Position numbers and translations under genes: made by a program. From Dyadobacter sandarakinus (lineage in GTDB: Bacteria > Bacteroidota > Bacteroidia > Cytophagales > Spirosomataceae): a stretch of DNA of 64,000 nt. Every line of letters starts with the position of its first letter. Position 1 is the first letter of the stretch. Location: contig NZ_CP056775.1 of the NCBI RefSeq assembly GCF_016894445.1, forward strand, positions 4,280,001-4,344,000, given 5' to 3'. Under the pieces are notes generated by a model. The model saw only the letters and a program-made list of their open reading frames with translations. It searched no databases and was not told the DNA's origin. This document shows, piece by piece, positions 34,570-43,394 of this stretch.

Positions 34570-35904
34570 TTATCGCCTTTTACTTCTTTTTGAAGCATTC
34601 TGGCGGTTTTTTGTACTTTTCCCACCTGCTTTCCCGCCTTGTATCACCCATTTTTTCTCATGAAATGCCCCCTTGAAAGTAGGATCATCGCGCCTCCGCT
34701 GATTGTCGATTTCACGCAGCATATCCTGCTGCTCATTAAATGGCGTAGGTGCAATTTCCACTTCCGCAGGCAGCTCGCGCCGGGGGATTTCCATGCGGAT
34801 AATCTTCTCGATTTTAGCAATGTGGTACTCGTCGGCCATGGTCATGAATGTGATCGCATGACCGGCATGATTGGCCCGGCCGGTACGCCCGATGCGGTGC
34901 ACATAGTCTTCATAAATCAGCGGCACATCGAAATTGATCACGTGACTAACCTCTGTGATATCAATGCCCCGTGCAACTACGTCCGTCGCTACCATTACCC
35001 GCACCGAACCTTCACGAAAAGCATCCATTGCATTGATCCGGGTATTTTGCCCCTTGTTGGCGTGGATCACGCGAAGGTCGTCTTCCTTAACGATACGCCC
35101 CAGCAGATTCTGGTGAACAAGCCCGGCCACTTCGCGGCTTCTGGTAAAAATCAGTACCCGCGTAAACGCAGTATGATCTTTCAGCATGTATGCCAGCAGG
35201 TTGATCTTGGTCCTGAAATTGGGCACCTCGTACAATGCCTGGTCCACCATTTCGGCAGTGGTCGCCTGAGGTGTAACCTCAATGCGCGTCGGAAATTCAA
35301 GAAACTCATGGGACAGGTTTTCGACCTTATCAGAGAAAGTAGCCGAAAACAGCATGTTCTGCCTTTTCCTTGGTATGATCTCCAAAAGCTTGCGGATTTG
35401 CGGCATAAAGCCCATATCCATCATCTTATCGGCCTCATCCAGCACCATTGCAGTCAGGTGCTTTACCACAATTTCTTCCTGAAAATACAGGTCCATAAAC
35501 CGGCCTGGTGTTGCCACAATGATGTCAACTCCCTGTCGCAACGCCTCAATCTGTGACTTTGGTCCTACTCCTCCGTAAAGTACCACCGTACGAATGTCTG
35601 TATACTTGCTCAGCTGAGCCACAGCTTCGGCGATCTGCATGGCCAGCTCCCGGGTAGGTGCCAGTACGATTGCGCGGGGATGCTGACCCTGTGCATATTT
35701 GATACGCATCAGGAGCGGCAAAGTATAGGCAGCGGTCTTGCCGGTACCCGTCTGCGCGATGCCTAAAATGTCCTGCCCGGCCAGGGCAAGCGGTATAGCC
35801 TGCTCCTGAATGGGTGTAGGCTCGGTGTAGCCTGCTTCTTCTATGGCATTCAGGAGTTGGCGGTTAAGCTTGAACTGCTCAAATAGGTTTTGCGTCGGTT
35901 GCAT
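34570..35904 (-). CDS. DEAD-box RNA helicase, RhlE-like
   Basis: A 444-residue ATP-dependent RNA helicase. All family motifs are present: Q motif region (PTPIQEQAIPLAL), AQTGTGKT, PTRELA, ATPGR, VLDEAD, SAT, ATDVVARGID and HRIGRTGR. A basic C-terminal tail of about 40 residues (KSTKNRQNASKRSKRR end) probably binds RNA. The N-terminal ATG at 35904 is preferred; five more residues are possible from 35919. A -7 box ends only four bases upstream of the ATG, suggesting a leaderless transcript. Confidence 0.93.
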   Translation of the reverse strand: MQPTQNLFEQFKLNRQLLNAIEEAGYTEPTPIQEQAIPLALAGQDILGIAQTGTGKTAAYTLPLLMRIKYAQGQHPRAIVLAPTRELAMQIAEAVAQLSKYTDIRTVVLYGGVGPKSQIEALRQGVDIIVATPGRFMDLYFQEEIVVKHLTAMVLDEADKMMDMGFMPQIRKLLEIIPRKRQNMLFSATFSDKVENLSHEFLEFPTRIEVTPQATTAEMVDQALYEVPNFRTKINLLAYMLKDHTAFTRVLIFTRSREVAGLVHQNLLGRIVKEDDLRVIHANKGQNTRINAMDAFREGSVRVMVATDVVARGIDITEVSHVINFDVPLIYEDYVHRIGRTGRANHAGHAITFMTMADEYHIAKIEKIIRMEIPRRELPAEVEIAPTPFNEQQDMLREIDNQRRRDDPTFKGAFHEKKWVIQGGKAGGKSTKNRQNASKRSKRR

Positions 35905-35908
35905 TGCG

Positions 35909-35916
35909 CAAAGGTA
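35909..35916 (-). promoter_or_regulatory. -7 promoter box immediately upstream of the helicase ATG
   Basis: Read on the minus strand, TACCTTTG matches TAnnTTTG exactly and ends four bases before the ATG at 35904. Transcription would then start at or within a few bases of the start codon. No -33 TTG is found at the usual spacing. Confidence 0.5.
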
Positions 35917-36000
35917 CAAAACAAAACCCGGCTACCCGCAGCAGGGCACGCTGCCGGGCACGGATCAGGTGCGTGACACAGGAGTACATGAGGGGTTGTT

Positions 36001-36037
36001 TACAAAAACAAAAGCACGACCGGGAGGATCGTGCTTT
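36001..36037 (-). terminator. terminator after valS
   Basis: AAAGCACGA and TCGTGCTTT form a perfect 9-bp stem. On the minus strand TTGTTTTTG follows. It lies about 25 bases past the valS stop codon, upstream of the helicase gene. Confidence 0.85.
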
Positions 36038-36060
36038 GGAAATCTATATTCTTTAAAAGA

Positions 36061-38706
36061 TCAGTTACTCAAGCGCGCGAGTGCTTCGTTCAATGTCTCG
36101 ATCTTGGCTTCTGCATCGGCTTGTTTCTGGCGTTCTTTTTCCACGATATCACCTTTTGCATTCTGTACAAAACGCTCGTTTGACAACTTTTTCAGCACGG
36201 AGTCCAGGAAGCCGCGGGTGTATTCCAGCTCTTTCAGCAGGTTTTCACGCTCGGTTTCCACGTCAATCTCATCGGCAAGGTTGATAAAAAACTCATCAGA
36301 CCTGACCCTGAAAGAAGTGCCTTCGGCCTCTTCTGCTACAAAGGATACGGGCTCCACGTACGCCAGTTTGGTAATGAGCTCAACCAGCCGCTCGTAGCGT
36401 CCCGGATTGTCAGAACGTACCGCCAGCGGCAAAGCTGTTTTGGGACTCATGTTGCGGGCATTACGGATATTACGGATCGAAGAAATGACCTCAAAAAGAA
36501 TTTCAAAATCATTCAGCAAAGCATTATCGACCTCACCTGCCTTCGGGAAGGGAGCAATGCAAATGGAATCATTTTCCGCCCGCTGCCGGATATTCTGCCA
36601 GATTTCTTCTGAAATAAAGGGTGTAAAAGGATGTATCAGGCGCATTAGCCGGTCGAAGAATTCAAGCGTAGCTTCCAGGGTAGCAGGATCAATGGGCTGC
36701 TCGTAGCCGGGCTTGATCATTTCCAGGTACTGTGAGCAGAAATCATCCCAGATCAGCTTGTATACTGTATTCAGCGCATCCGAAATACGGAATTTGGAAA
36801 AATGATCATCTACCTCCGCGATAGTCTGGTTCAGCTTGCTCTCAAACCATTGTACCGCCAGCTGTGAGCTTGCCGGCGCCGCAAGTGCCTCATCAACAGT
36901 CCACCCTTTTACCAGCCTGAATGCATTCCAGATCTTATTGCCAAAATTACGTCCCTGCTCTACGAGCTTTTCATCATAAGGCAGGTCATTACCGGCTTGG
37001 GAGCTGAAAAGCATACCCGTCCGGATACTATCAGCGCCATATTGCTCGATCAGATCAATCGGATCGGGCGAGTTGCCCAGCGACTTGGACATTTTATGGC
37101 CCAGTTTATCGCGTACGATGCCCGTCAGATACACATTTTTGAACGGGTACTGCCCTCTGTACTCGTAACCCGCGATGATCATCCTCGCTACCCAGAAAAA
37201 CAGGATTTCAGGGGCGGTTACCAGATCATTGGTAGGATAGTAGTAGCTTACTTCTTCATTATCAGGCTCTTTAATTCCATTGAAAACAGAAATCGGCCAC
37301 AGCCAGGACGAAAACCACGTATCGAGTACGTCGGGGTCCTGGGTGATGTCTTCTTCCGTCAATGCAAAAAGCTGGTACTCGTGCTGTGCTTTGCGCAGGG
37401 CTTCCTTTTTTGATTTGGCAACAATGATCGTACCGTCTTTCAGGTAGTAGGCCGGAATACGGTGCCCCCACCAGAGCTGGCGGCTGATGTTCCAGTCGCG
37501 AACATTTTCCATCCAGTGCCGGTAAGTATTCTTGAATTTGGCGGGAATCAGCTGAATGGTATCATCCATGACATTATCGAGGGCAGGCTTGCTGATTTTT
37601 TCCATTTTCAGAAACCATTGCTCCGACAGCCGGGGCTCGATCACAGCATTGGTCCGCTCCGAGTGGCCCACATTCGACTTGTACTCCTCTATTTTAACAA
37701 CATTTCCTGCCTCTTCCAGCATTTTAATGATCTTCTTACGGGCTGCAAAACGATCTTCCCCCACAAGGATCTGCGCTTTTTCATTCAGGGTACCATCTTC
37801 GTTCAGCAGGTCGATGATCGTGAGACCATGCCGCTTGCCAAGTTCGTAATCATTGATATCATGGGCCGGCGTCACTTTAAGGCATCCCGTCCCGAACTCC
37901 ATTTCTACATAATCATCGGCGATAACAGGGATAGCACGCCCGATCAGCGGAATAGCCACCATTTTCCCGACCAGATGCCGGTAACGCTCATCATTGGGAT
38001 TAACGCAAATCGCCACATCCGCCATGATCGTCTCCGGCCGCGTAGTAGCAATTACTATCCCATCCTCCATACTCCCCTCCTCCTGTCCTCCAACCAAAGG
38101 ATATTTCAGGTAAACCAGCCTCTGACTGACCTCCTTCATGATCACCTCCTCGTCTGACACCGTAGTGCGCGCCTGCGGATCCCAGTTAACCATGCGATGG
38201 CCACGATAAATATCTTCTTTGTTATAAAGGTCAATAAAAACGTCTATTACCGAATCGTAGAGGTCGGGCTCCATGGTAAACCGGGTCCGGTCCCAGTCGC
38301 AGGAAGCGCCCAGCTTACGCAGCTGTTTAAGAATAATCCCGCCATACTTGTGCGTCCATTCCCAGCAGTATTCTAGAAATTCATCACGGGTAAGATCATT
38401 CTTGTTAATACCTTTTTCTTTAAGCATGGCTACAACCTTGGCCTCCGTAGCGATGGATGCATGGTCGGTACCGGGAACCCAGCAGGCTTCTTTTCCTTCC
38501 ATCCTGGCCTTACGGATCAGGATATCCTGGATGGTATTATTGAGCATATGCCCCATGTGCAGCACGCCGGTAACATTGGGCGGAGGTATTACAATGGTGT
38601 AAGGCTCCTTGTCCGGGTTGGGTTTAGACTGGAAAAACTTGTTTTCAATCCAATAGGAGTACCATTTATCCTCTATCTCCTGCGGGGCATACGTTTTGGA
38701 AATCAT
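36061..38706 (-). CDS. valS: valyl-tRNA synthetase
   Basis: A full-length 881-residue class I synthetase. The HIGH-type motif is PNVTGVLHMGHM near residue 46, the KMSKS motif is GHKMSKSLGNSPDP, and the editing domain (DVAICVNPNDERY, FGTGCLKVTPAHD) lies between. The C-terminal coiled coil (LADEIDVETERENLLKELEYTR to the end) is the tRNA-binding arm. It charges tRNA-Val with valine and hydrolyses mischarged threonine. It appears monocistronic with its own terminator. Confidence 0.97.
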   Translation of the reverse strand: MISKTYAPQEIEDKWYSYWIENKFFQSKPNPDKEPYTIVIPPPNVTGVLHMGHMLNNTIQDILIRKARMEGKEACWVPGTDHASIATEAKVVAMLKEKGINKNDLTRDEFLEYCWEWTHKYGGIILKQLRKLGASCDWDRTRFTMEPDLYDSVIDVFIDLYNKEDIYRGHRMVNWDPQARTTVSDEEVIMKEVSQRLVYLKYPLVGGQEEGSMEDGIVIATTRPETIMADVAICVNPNDERYRHLVGKMVAIPLIGRAIPVIADDYVEMEFGTGCLKVTPAHDINDYELGKRHGLTIIDLLNEDGTLNEKAQILVGEDRFAARKKIIKMLEEAGNVVKIEEYKSNVGHSERTNAVIEPRLSEQWFLKMEKISKPALDNVMDDTIQLIPAKFKNTYRHWMENVRDWNISRQLWWGHRIPAYYLKDGTIIVAKSKKEALRKAQHEYQLFALTEEDITQDPDVLDTWFSSWLWPISVFNGIKEPDNEEVSYYYPTNDLVTAPEILFFWVARMIIAGYEYRGQYPFKNVYLTGIVRDKLGHKMSKSLGNSPDPIDLIEQYGADSIRTGMLFSSQAGNDLPYDEKLVEQGRNFGNKIWNAFRLVKGWTVDEALAAPASSQLAVQWFESKLNQTIAEVDDHFSKFRISDALNTVYKLIWDDFCSQYLEMIKPGYEQPIDPATLEATLEFFDRLMRLIHPFTPFISEEIWQNIRQRAENDSICIAPFPKAGEVDNALLNDFEILFEVISSIRNIRNARNMSPKTALPLAVRSDNPGRYERLVELITKLAYVEPVSFVAEEAEGTSFRVRSDEFFINLADEIDVETERENLLKELEYTRGFLDSVLKKLSNERFVQNAKGDIVEKERQKQADAEAKIETLNEALARLSN

Positions 38707-38790
38707 TTGTATAAAAGAATGTGCTGTAGCAGCTGTTGGCCGTTTGGAAAAAGCGGCAAGTTAGGGGTTGCAGGTGAAAATTCTAAACGG

Positions 38791-40608
38791 TCAGGCCTCT
38801 TTGCGGATTGGCAGCCAAACGGTGAAAGTGCTGCCCTCACCCGGCTTGCTGTGCACCTGTACCGTGCCGCTGTGCGCTTCTACCATTTTGCGGACATAGC
38901 TCAGTCCAAGCCCAAATCCTTTTACATCATGCACATTGCCGGTTGGTACCCGGTAAAATGTATCGAAAATTCGGCTTTGCTGATCGCGGCTCATACCGAT
39001 GCCCCTATCAGAAATGGACACGGCTACTCCACCATGCTCATTGCGGGTTGCAATGCTGAGGTGCAGTACCTCAGGTGAATACTTGATCGCATTGTCGATG
39101 AGATTATTGAAGATATTGGTTAAATGCACCTCGTCTGCCCGGATGATTTCATCCGGCGCTTCAAAATCCAGTTCCACATCGCCGCCGCGCTGTTCGATTT
39201 GTACACTTTGCACATTCAGTGCTTTTTCAATCAGGTCGTGCACATTGACCTCGCTGAGTGTCAATTTAACATGCCCTTTATCCAGCAAAGCCATTTGCAG
39301 TACTTTTTCAACATGGGTGCCGAGCCGCTTGTTTTCTTCCCTGATAATACCCAGGTAGCGGTCGAGCCGGGAGCCCGCGCTGGCTGCACTGATTGTACCC
39401 GAATTCTCCTGTGCCATTTCAGCTGCCAGCGCAATGGTCGAAATGGGCGTTTTAAATTCGTGGGTCATGTTGTTGATGAAGTCATTCCGGATGTCGGACA
39501 ACTTTTTCTGGCGCAGGATGGTGGTCACGGCCATATAAAAACAAGCCATGATCACGACGATCAGTATGCCCGAGCCGCCAAACATCACGCCCATATTGCT
39601 CAGAATGTACTTTTGCTGATCGGGAAAATATACAAAGAGTGAGTTGGGCGCCTGTATGGATTCATTGGGAAAAAGGGATGCGCGAAAGGATTTCTGCTCC
39701 CATTCCGAAGGTTTCAGGTTAACAGTGGAACAAACAAAACTCTCGGGAGACCTGCCCTGCACAGCAAATTCGTACGGAAGGGCAATACCATTTTCCAGAA
39801 ATTCTTTTTTCAGCAACGTGTCCAGCAAAAACCGGTTGACGCGCTGCTCAATGGGCCTTGTGGTGTAAATAATCTCTTTCATCACCTCTTTCAGCAGATC
39901 AGCCCTGTCGAGCTGTCCCGAGCTGAGCAGCTCCCTGGATCTTTGCATGTTTCCCCTGCCTGATCTTGCAGGTACAACCTTCCTGTTGAACTGCCTGGCG
40001 GCTACGGAGTCGCGGTTACCGCCTTTCTGCATTTTAGGATCATACACCCCCTGAAATGCATTGCCAAGCCTGCGTTCATCGTCCAGCCTGCGCCGCATAA
40101 AGTCGTCAATGCCGGCCATGCCAAACTGCTGCGCCTGGAAAAATTCTTCGATGATCTGCTGCTGATGATCCACCATCACCTTAAAATTGGGGCTGAGCAC
40201 ATCCGTAGGAACTGCTTCGGTGATAATCTGGATCTCCTCTCCGTTTGCGCCGATGGCGATCTGCATGCGCGGCCGGGTGGCTGCGGGAGCTTCCTGCACT
40301 CTGGCCGTTTTTTCGGAAACTGCTTTTCTGATTGGCATGGTACGCAGCTTGGCCATGCGTTCGAGCTTGCTTTTTTGCTGCTCGGTTTCAATGCGCCGCT
40401 GCAGAAGGTACATCATTTCCTGCTTTTCCAGCCGGTGTACCACTTCCTGTACCGATTCTGCCACCTTCCGGTTAAACTGGTCGTTGCGGATTGCAATGGC
40501 CTCTCTGATCCAGTAAAACTGAAATCCGATGAGCCCGATGAGCGCGAGGCACATCAGCCCTACTATGATCTGAATTTTACGTTTGGTCATAAACTTTTGG
40601 TTCTCCAT
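38791..40608 (-). CDS. sensor histidine kinase, orphan (RprX-like)
   Basis: A 605-residue membrane kinase. Transmembrane helices lie at about residues 12-32 and 346-366, enclosing a roughly 310-residue periplasmic sensor. The kinase core has the H box MTHEFKTP with the phosphoacceptor His383, the N box NLIDNAIKYSP, and the G boxes DRGIGM and GFGLGLSY. No response regulator gene is adjacent. It is divergent from a small T9SS-tailed protein gene 150 bases away. The sensor contains a run of unusual charged, Gln- and Arg-rich sequence near residues 160-230, consistent with a coiled region. Confidence 0.9.
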   Translation of the reverse strand: MENQKFMTKRKIQIIVGLMCLALIGLIGFQFYWIREAIAIRNDQFNRKVAESVQEVVHRLEKQEMMYLLQRRIETEQQKSKLERMAKLRTMPIRKAVSEKTARVQEAPAATRPRMQIAIGANGEEIQIITEAVPTDVLSPNFKVMVDHQQQIIEEFFQAQQFGMAGIDDFMRRRLDDERRLGNAFQGVYDPKMQKGGNRDSVAARQFNRKVVPARSGRGNMQRSRELLSSGQLDRADLLKEVMKEIIYTTRPIEQRVNRFLLDTLLKKEFLENGIALPYEFAVQGRSPESFVCSTVNLKPSEWEQKSFRASLFPNESIQAPNSLFVYFPDQQKYILSNMGVMFGGSGILIVVIMACFYMAVTTILRQKKLSDIRNDFINNMTHEFKTPISTIALAAEMAQENSGTISAASAGSRLDRYLGIIREENKRLGTHVEKVLQMALLDKGHVKLTLSEVNVHDLIEKALNVQSVQIEQRGGDVELDFEAPDEIIRADEVHLTNIFNNLIDNAIKYSPEVLHLSIATRNEHGGVAVSISDRGIGMSRDQQSRIFDTFYRVPTGNVHDVKGFGLGLSYVRKMVEAHSGTVQVHSKPGEGSTFTVWLPIRKEA

Positions 40609-40757
40609 GCAACGTCAGGCTTGCGGAGCCCGACATTCTTCCCAAACAAAAATAGCGCATTTGAGAGGCTGGGTTTTTCATTTAACATTATTTAACAACC
40701 CTGCGCAAACGGCTCCAGTACCCTTGTAATATCTTCAAATACAAATCACTACTTACT

Positions 40758-41552
40758 ATGAAAGCTGTTGTTTTGACCAGGATCGCACTGTCTTTTTTCC
40801 TTGCTGCATCACCTGTAATGCTTACCAGTGCCTGGGCGCAGGCCGACAAAAGTGAGAAAAAAGCCCAGGTCCGCATCCAGGTTTCGGAGGATCAGGACGG
40901 AAAGACAAAAAATATTGATAAAACCTACGAGGTAGGCAGCATGTCAGACAAAGAGCGGGATGCCTTTATTGATAAAGTACTGGATTCGCTGGGTGTTGAA
41001 AAGAATAAGAAGCAGCGCATTTCCATCACTTTCGACGACGGGGACCGCCAGTTTTCACAACGTAAGAAAAAGACCATTATGGATCACCGGGATGACCGTG
41101 ACGTTTTGGCCTTCAACTATGAATGGGATGATGATCTTGCCAAAACATTCAGTTACAATGCCGATAAGTTCAGGCAGCAGTACCGGAACTTTGAGCGCGA
41201 TTTTACCCCTAAAGCCAAAATCTTCATGAAGGATATGGAAAATTTCGGAGACAAAATGGCCGAAAGCTGGGAAAAGGATGCAATGAAGCCCGCCAGTGTA
41301 CGCGCATTGAGCATTTACCCGAACAATCCCGATAATGGCGTGCTGAATGTCCGGTTTTCGGTGCCTGCAAAAGGCGACGTGACCATTTCAGTAACTGATG
41401 TGAAAGGTAAGGAAGTGGGTAAAAGGGAGATCAAGGACTTTTCAGGCGAGTTTGTAGGGCAGGTAGAGCTGAAAAAGAACATCAAGGGTACGGTGTTCGT
41501 CAGCGTTGTCCAGAATGAGGATGGTACGGTTAAAAGGGTGGTCATACCCTGA
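40758..41552 (+). CDS. small secreted protein with T9SS sorting tail
   Basis: A 264-residue protein with a signal peptide ending near AWAQ, a charged middle of low complexity (rich in Asp, Lys and Arg: DKERDAFIDKVLD, HRDDRDVLAFNYEWDDDLAK), and a C-terminal domain of about 75 residues of the type A sorting domain (YPNNPDNGVLNVRFSVPAKG ... VFVSVVQNEDGTVKRVVIP) that directs export through the type IX secretion system. No known catalytic domain is present. It is divergent from the orphan histidine kinase, which could sense or control it; that is only positional. Confidence 0.78.
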   Translation: MKAVVLTRIALSFFLAASPVMLTSAWAQADKSEKKAQVRIQVSEDQDGKTKNIDKTYEVGSMSDKERDAFIDKVLDSLGVEKNKKQRISITFDDGDRQFSQRKKKTIMDHRDDRDVLAFNYEWDDDLAKTFSYNADKFRQQYRNFERDFTPKAKIFMKDMENFGDKMAESWEKDAMKPASVRALSIYPNNPDNGVLNVRFSVPAKGDVTISVTDVKGKEVGKREIKDFSGEFVGQVELKKNIKGTVFVSVVQNEDGTVKRVVIP

Positions 41553-41574
41553 CAAGTTGTTCAGTAATCATCCT

Positions 41575-41612
41575 AATCCCCTTAATCAGAAACATTAAGG
41601 GGATTTTTATTT
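41575..41612 (+). terminator. terminator before adk
   Basis: AATCCCCTTAAT and ATTAAGGGGATT form a perfect 12-bp stem with a seven-base loop, followed by TTTATTTTC. It lies about 23 bases past the T9SS protein stop codon. Confidence 0.92.
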
Positions 41613-41655
41613 TCAAAATTATCCCGGCGTATAAGGAGCCTTTTAGTAAGAATTG

Positions 41656-41672
41656 TAAATTTGCGCAAATTT
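41656..41672 (+). promoter_or_regulatory. -7 box overlapped by a perfect 16-bp palindrome upstream of adk
   Basis: TAAATTTG (41656-41663) matches the -7 consensus exactly. AAATTTGCGCAAATTT (41657-41672) is a perfect palindrome covering it, so a regulator bound here would block RNA polymerase. The adk ATG is 38 bases further on. The regulator is unknown. Confidence 0.5.
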
Positions 41673-41709
41673 CACCAAACTTAATTGACATCAATTCTCC
41701 AAAGCTACT

Positions 41710-42291
41710 ATGCTGAATCTTATATTGTTTGGCCCTCCGGGTGCCGGGAAAGGCACTCAAAGTGAGAAAATTATAGCAAAATACAACCTGATCCATCTTT
41801 CAACCGGCGACCTGCTGCGTTCTGAAATCCAGGCAGGATCAGCGTTGGGACTGAGGGCCAAAACATTGATGGATAAGGGGATTCTGGTGCCCGATGAAGT
41901 AGTGATCGGAATGATCGACAACAAGCTCAGGGAGCATCACGATGCTGCAGGCTTTATTTTTGACGGTTTTCCAAGAACAGTTACCCAGGCTGAGGCACTG
42001 GATGCGCTCCTGGCCACCTACCAGGAAAGTATCTCGGTAATGATCGCGCTTGTGGTAGATGACCAGGAGCTGCTGACGCGCCTGCTGAACCGGGGCAAAA
42101 CTTCCGGCCGGCCTGATGATCAGAACGAAACACTGATCAGCAAGCGCATTCAGGAATACAATCTGAAAACAACCCCCGTAGCCGATTACTATGACGCGCA
42201 GGGTAAATTCATCGCTGTAAAAGGCATAGGTGAAATTGAATCTATTTTTGAGGAGATTACGGATACGATCTCTCAGCTCACACAGGCTTAA
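41710..42291 (+). CDS. adk: adenylate kinase
   Basis: A 193-residue adenylate kinase with the nucleotide loop [10 protein letters not shown] at residues 7-16, the FDGFPRT motif and the short LID ([10 protein letters not shown]) without zinc cysteines, typical of the phylum. It interconverts AMP and ATP with ADP. The gene is followed after 20 bases by obgE, giving a two-gene unit. A start elsewhere is not needed, since the ATG is immediately before the conserved LNLILFG. Confidence 0.96.
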   Translation: MLNLILFGPPGAGKGTQSEKIIAKYNLIHLSTGDLLRSEIQAGSALGLRAKTLMDKGILVPDEVVIGMIDNKLREHHDAAGFIFDGFPRTVTQAEALDALLATYQESISVMIALVVDDQELLTRLLNRGKTSGRPDDQNETLISKRIQEYNLKTTPVADYYDAQGKFIAVKGIGEIESIFEEITDTISQLTQA

Positions 42292-42311
42292 CATGCCCGG
42301 ATACTATACAC

Positions 42312-43319
42312 ATGGCTTCTTCCAACTTCATCGACTACGTTAAACTCAATGTTCGCTCCGGCGCCGGCGGCGCAGGTTCCATGCACTTCCGACGTGAAAA
42401 GCACGTCGAAAAGGGTGGACCTGACGGCGGCGATGGCGGTCGGGGTGGGCACGTTATCCTCAAAGGAAATGCGCAGCTGTGGACTTTGCTCCACCTGAAA
42501 TATACCAAGCACGTCAAGGCATTTGACGGCAAAGCCGGGGAAGGCGCACGCCGCACCGGTGCCATCGGGAAAGATATTATCCTTGAAGTACCCCTGGGTA
42601 CAACTGCCCGCAATGCCGAAACCGGCGAGCAGCTTTTTGAAATTACCGAAGACGGGCAGGAGCTCATCCTGCTCAAAGGCGGCCGCGGCGGCCTTGGCAA
42701 TGATCACTTCAAATCTCCCACCAACCAAACACCCCAATACGCCCAGCCGGGCGAATCCGGGCAGGAAGCCTGGGTAATACTTGAACTGAAAGTACTGGCT
42801 GATGTGGGACTTGTGGGTTTTCCCAACGCCGGCAAGTCGACCCTGCTCTCAGCCGTATCCGCAGCTCGCCCTGAGATTGCGGACTATCCTTTTACAACCC
42901 TGGTACCTAATTTGGGCGTAGTGTCGTACCGCGACTACAAGTCTTTCGTGATGGCCGACATTCCCGGCATTATTGAAGGAGCTTCACAAGGACGCGGGCT
43001 GGGACTACGCTTTTTGCGCCATATTGAGCGTAACTCCATTCTGCTGTTTCTAATAGCCGCAGACAGCACCGATATCAGGGAAGAGTATCAGACGCTTCTG
43101 AACGAATTAAGAATATACAACCCCTCGCTTCTAGACAAAGACCGGTTACTAGCTATTTCTAAGGCAGATCTGCTGACGGATGAGGAACGTGCCTCATTGC
43201 AGGATGAGCTGCCGGACGGAATGGATGTACTTTTAATTTCTGCAATTACCCAGGAAGGTATTGAACAATTAAAAGACAAAATATGGAAACATCTCAATCA
43301 GCCGTTTTCCGTAAACTAA
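42312..43319 (+). CDS. obgE: GTPase ObgE/CgtA
   Basis: A 335-residue Obg GTPase: the glycine-rich N-terminal Obg fold ([23 protein letters not shown]) and the G domain with [17 protein letters not shown] and SKADLL. The short form without a C-terminal extension is usual in this phylum. It acts in ribosome maturation and the stringent response. It follows adk by 20 bases and the two are probably cotranscribed. A weak 7-bp hairpin (43313-43329) overlaps the stop codon. Confidence 0.96.
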   Translation: MASSNFIDYVKLNVRSGAGGAGSMHFRREKHVEKGGPDGGDGGRGGHVILKGNAQLWTLLHLKYTKHVKAFDGKAGEGARRTGAIGKDIILEVPLGTTARNAETGEQLFEITEDGQELILLKGGRGGLGNDHFKSPTNQTPQYAQPGESGQEAWVILELKVLADVGLVGFPNAGKSTLLSAVSAARPEIADYPFTTLVPNLGVVSYRDYKSFVMADIPGIIEGASQGRGLGLRFLRHIERNSILLFLIAADSTDIREEYQTLLNELRIYNPSLLDKDRLLAISKADLLTDEERASLQDELPDGMDVLLISAITQEGIEQLKDKIWKHLNQPFSVN

Positions 43320-43394
43320 TTTTTAGTTTGCAGGCGCGATGTTTTCATGCATCTTGTGTATCCTGAAAGTTATTTGTAAGCATACTCTATCACT

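Noticed and set aside
34639..35556. 305-codon plus-strand frame over the DEAD-box helicase gene
   Set aside because: Shadow of the helicase; sequence shows no domain.
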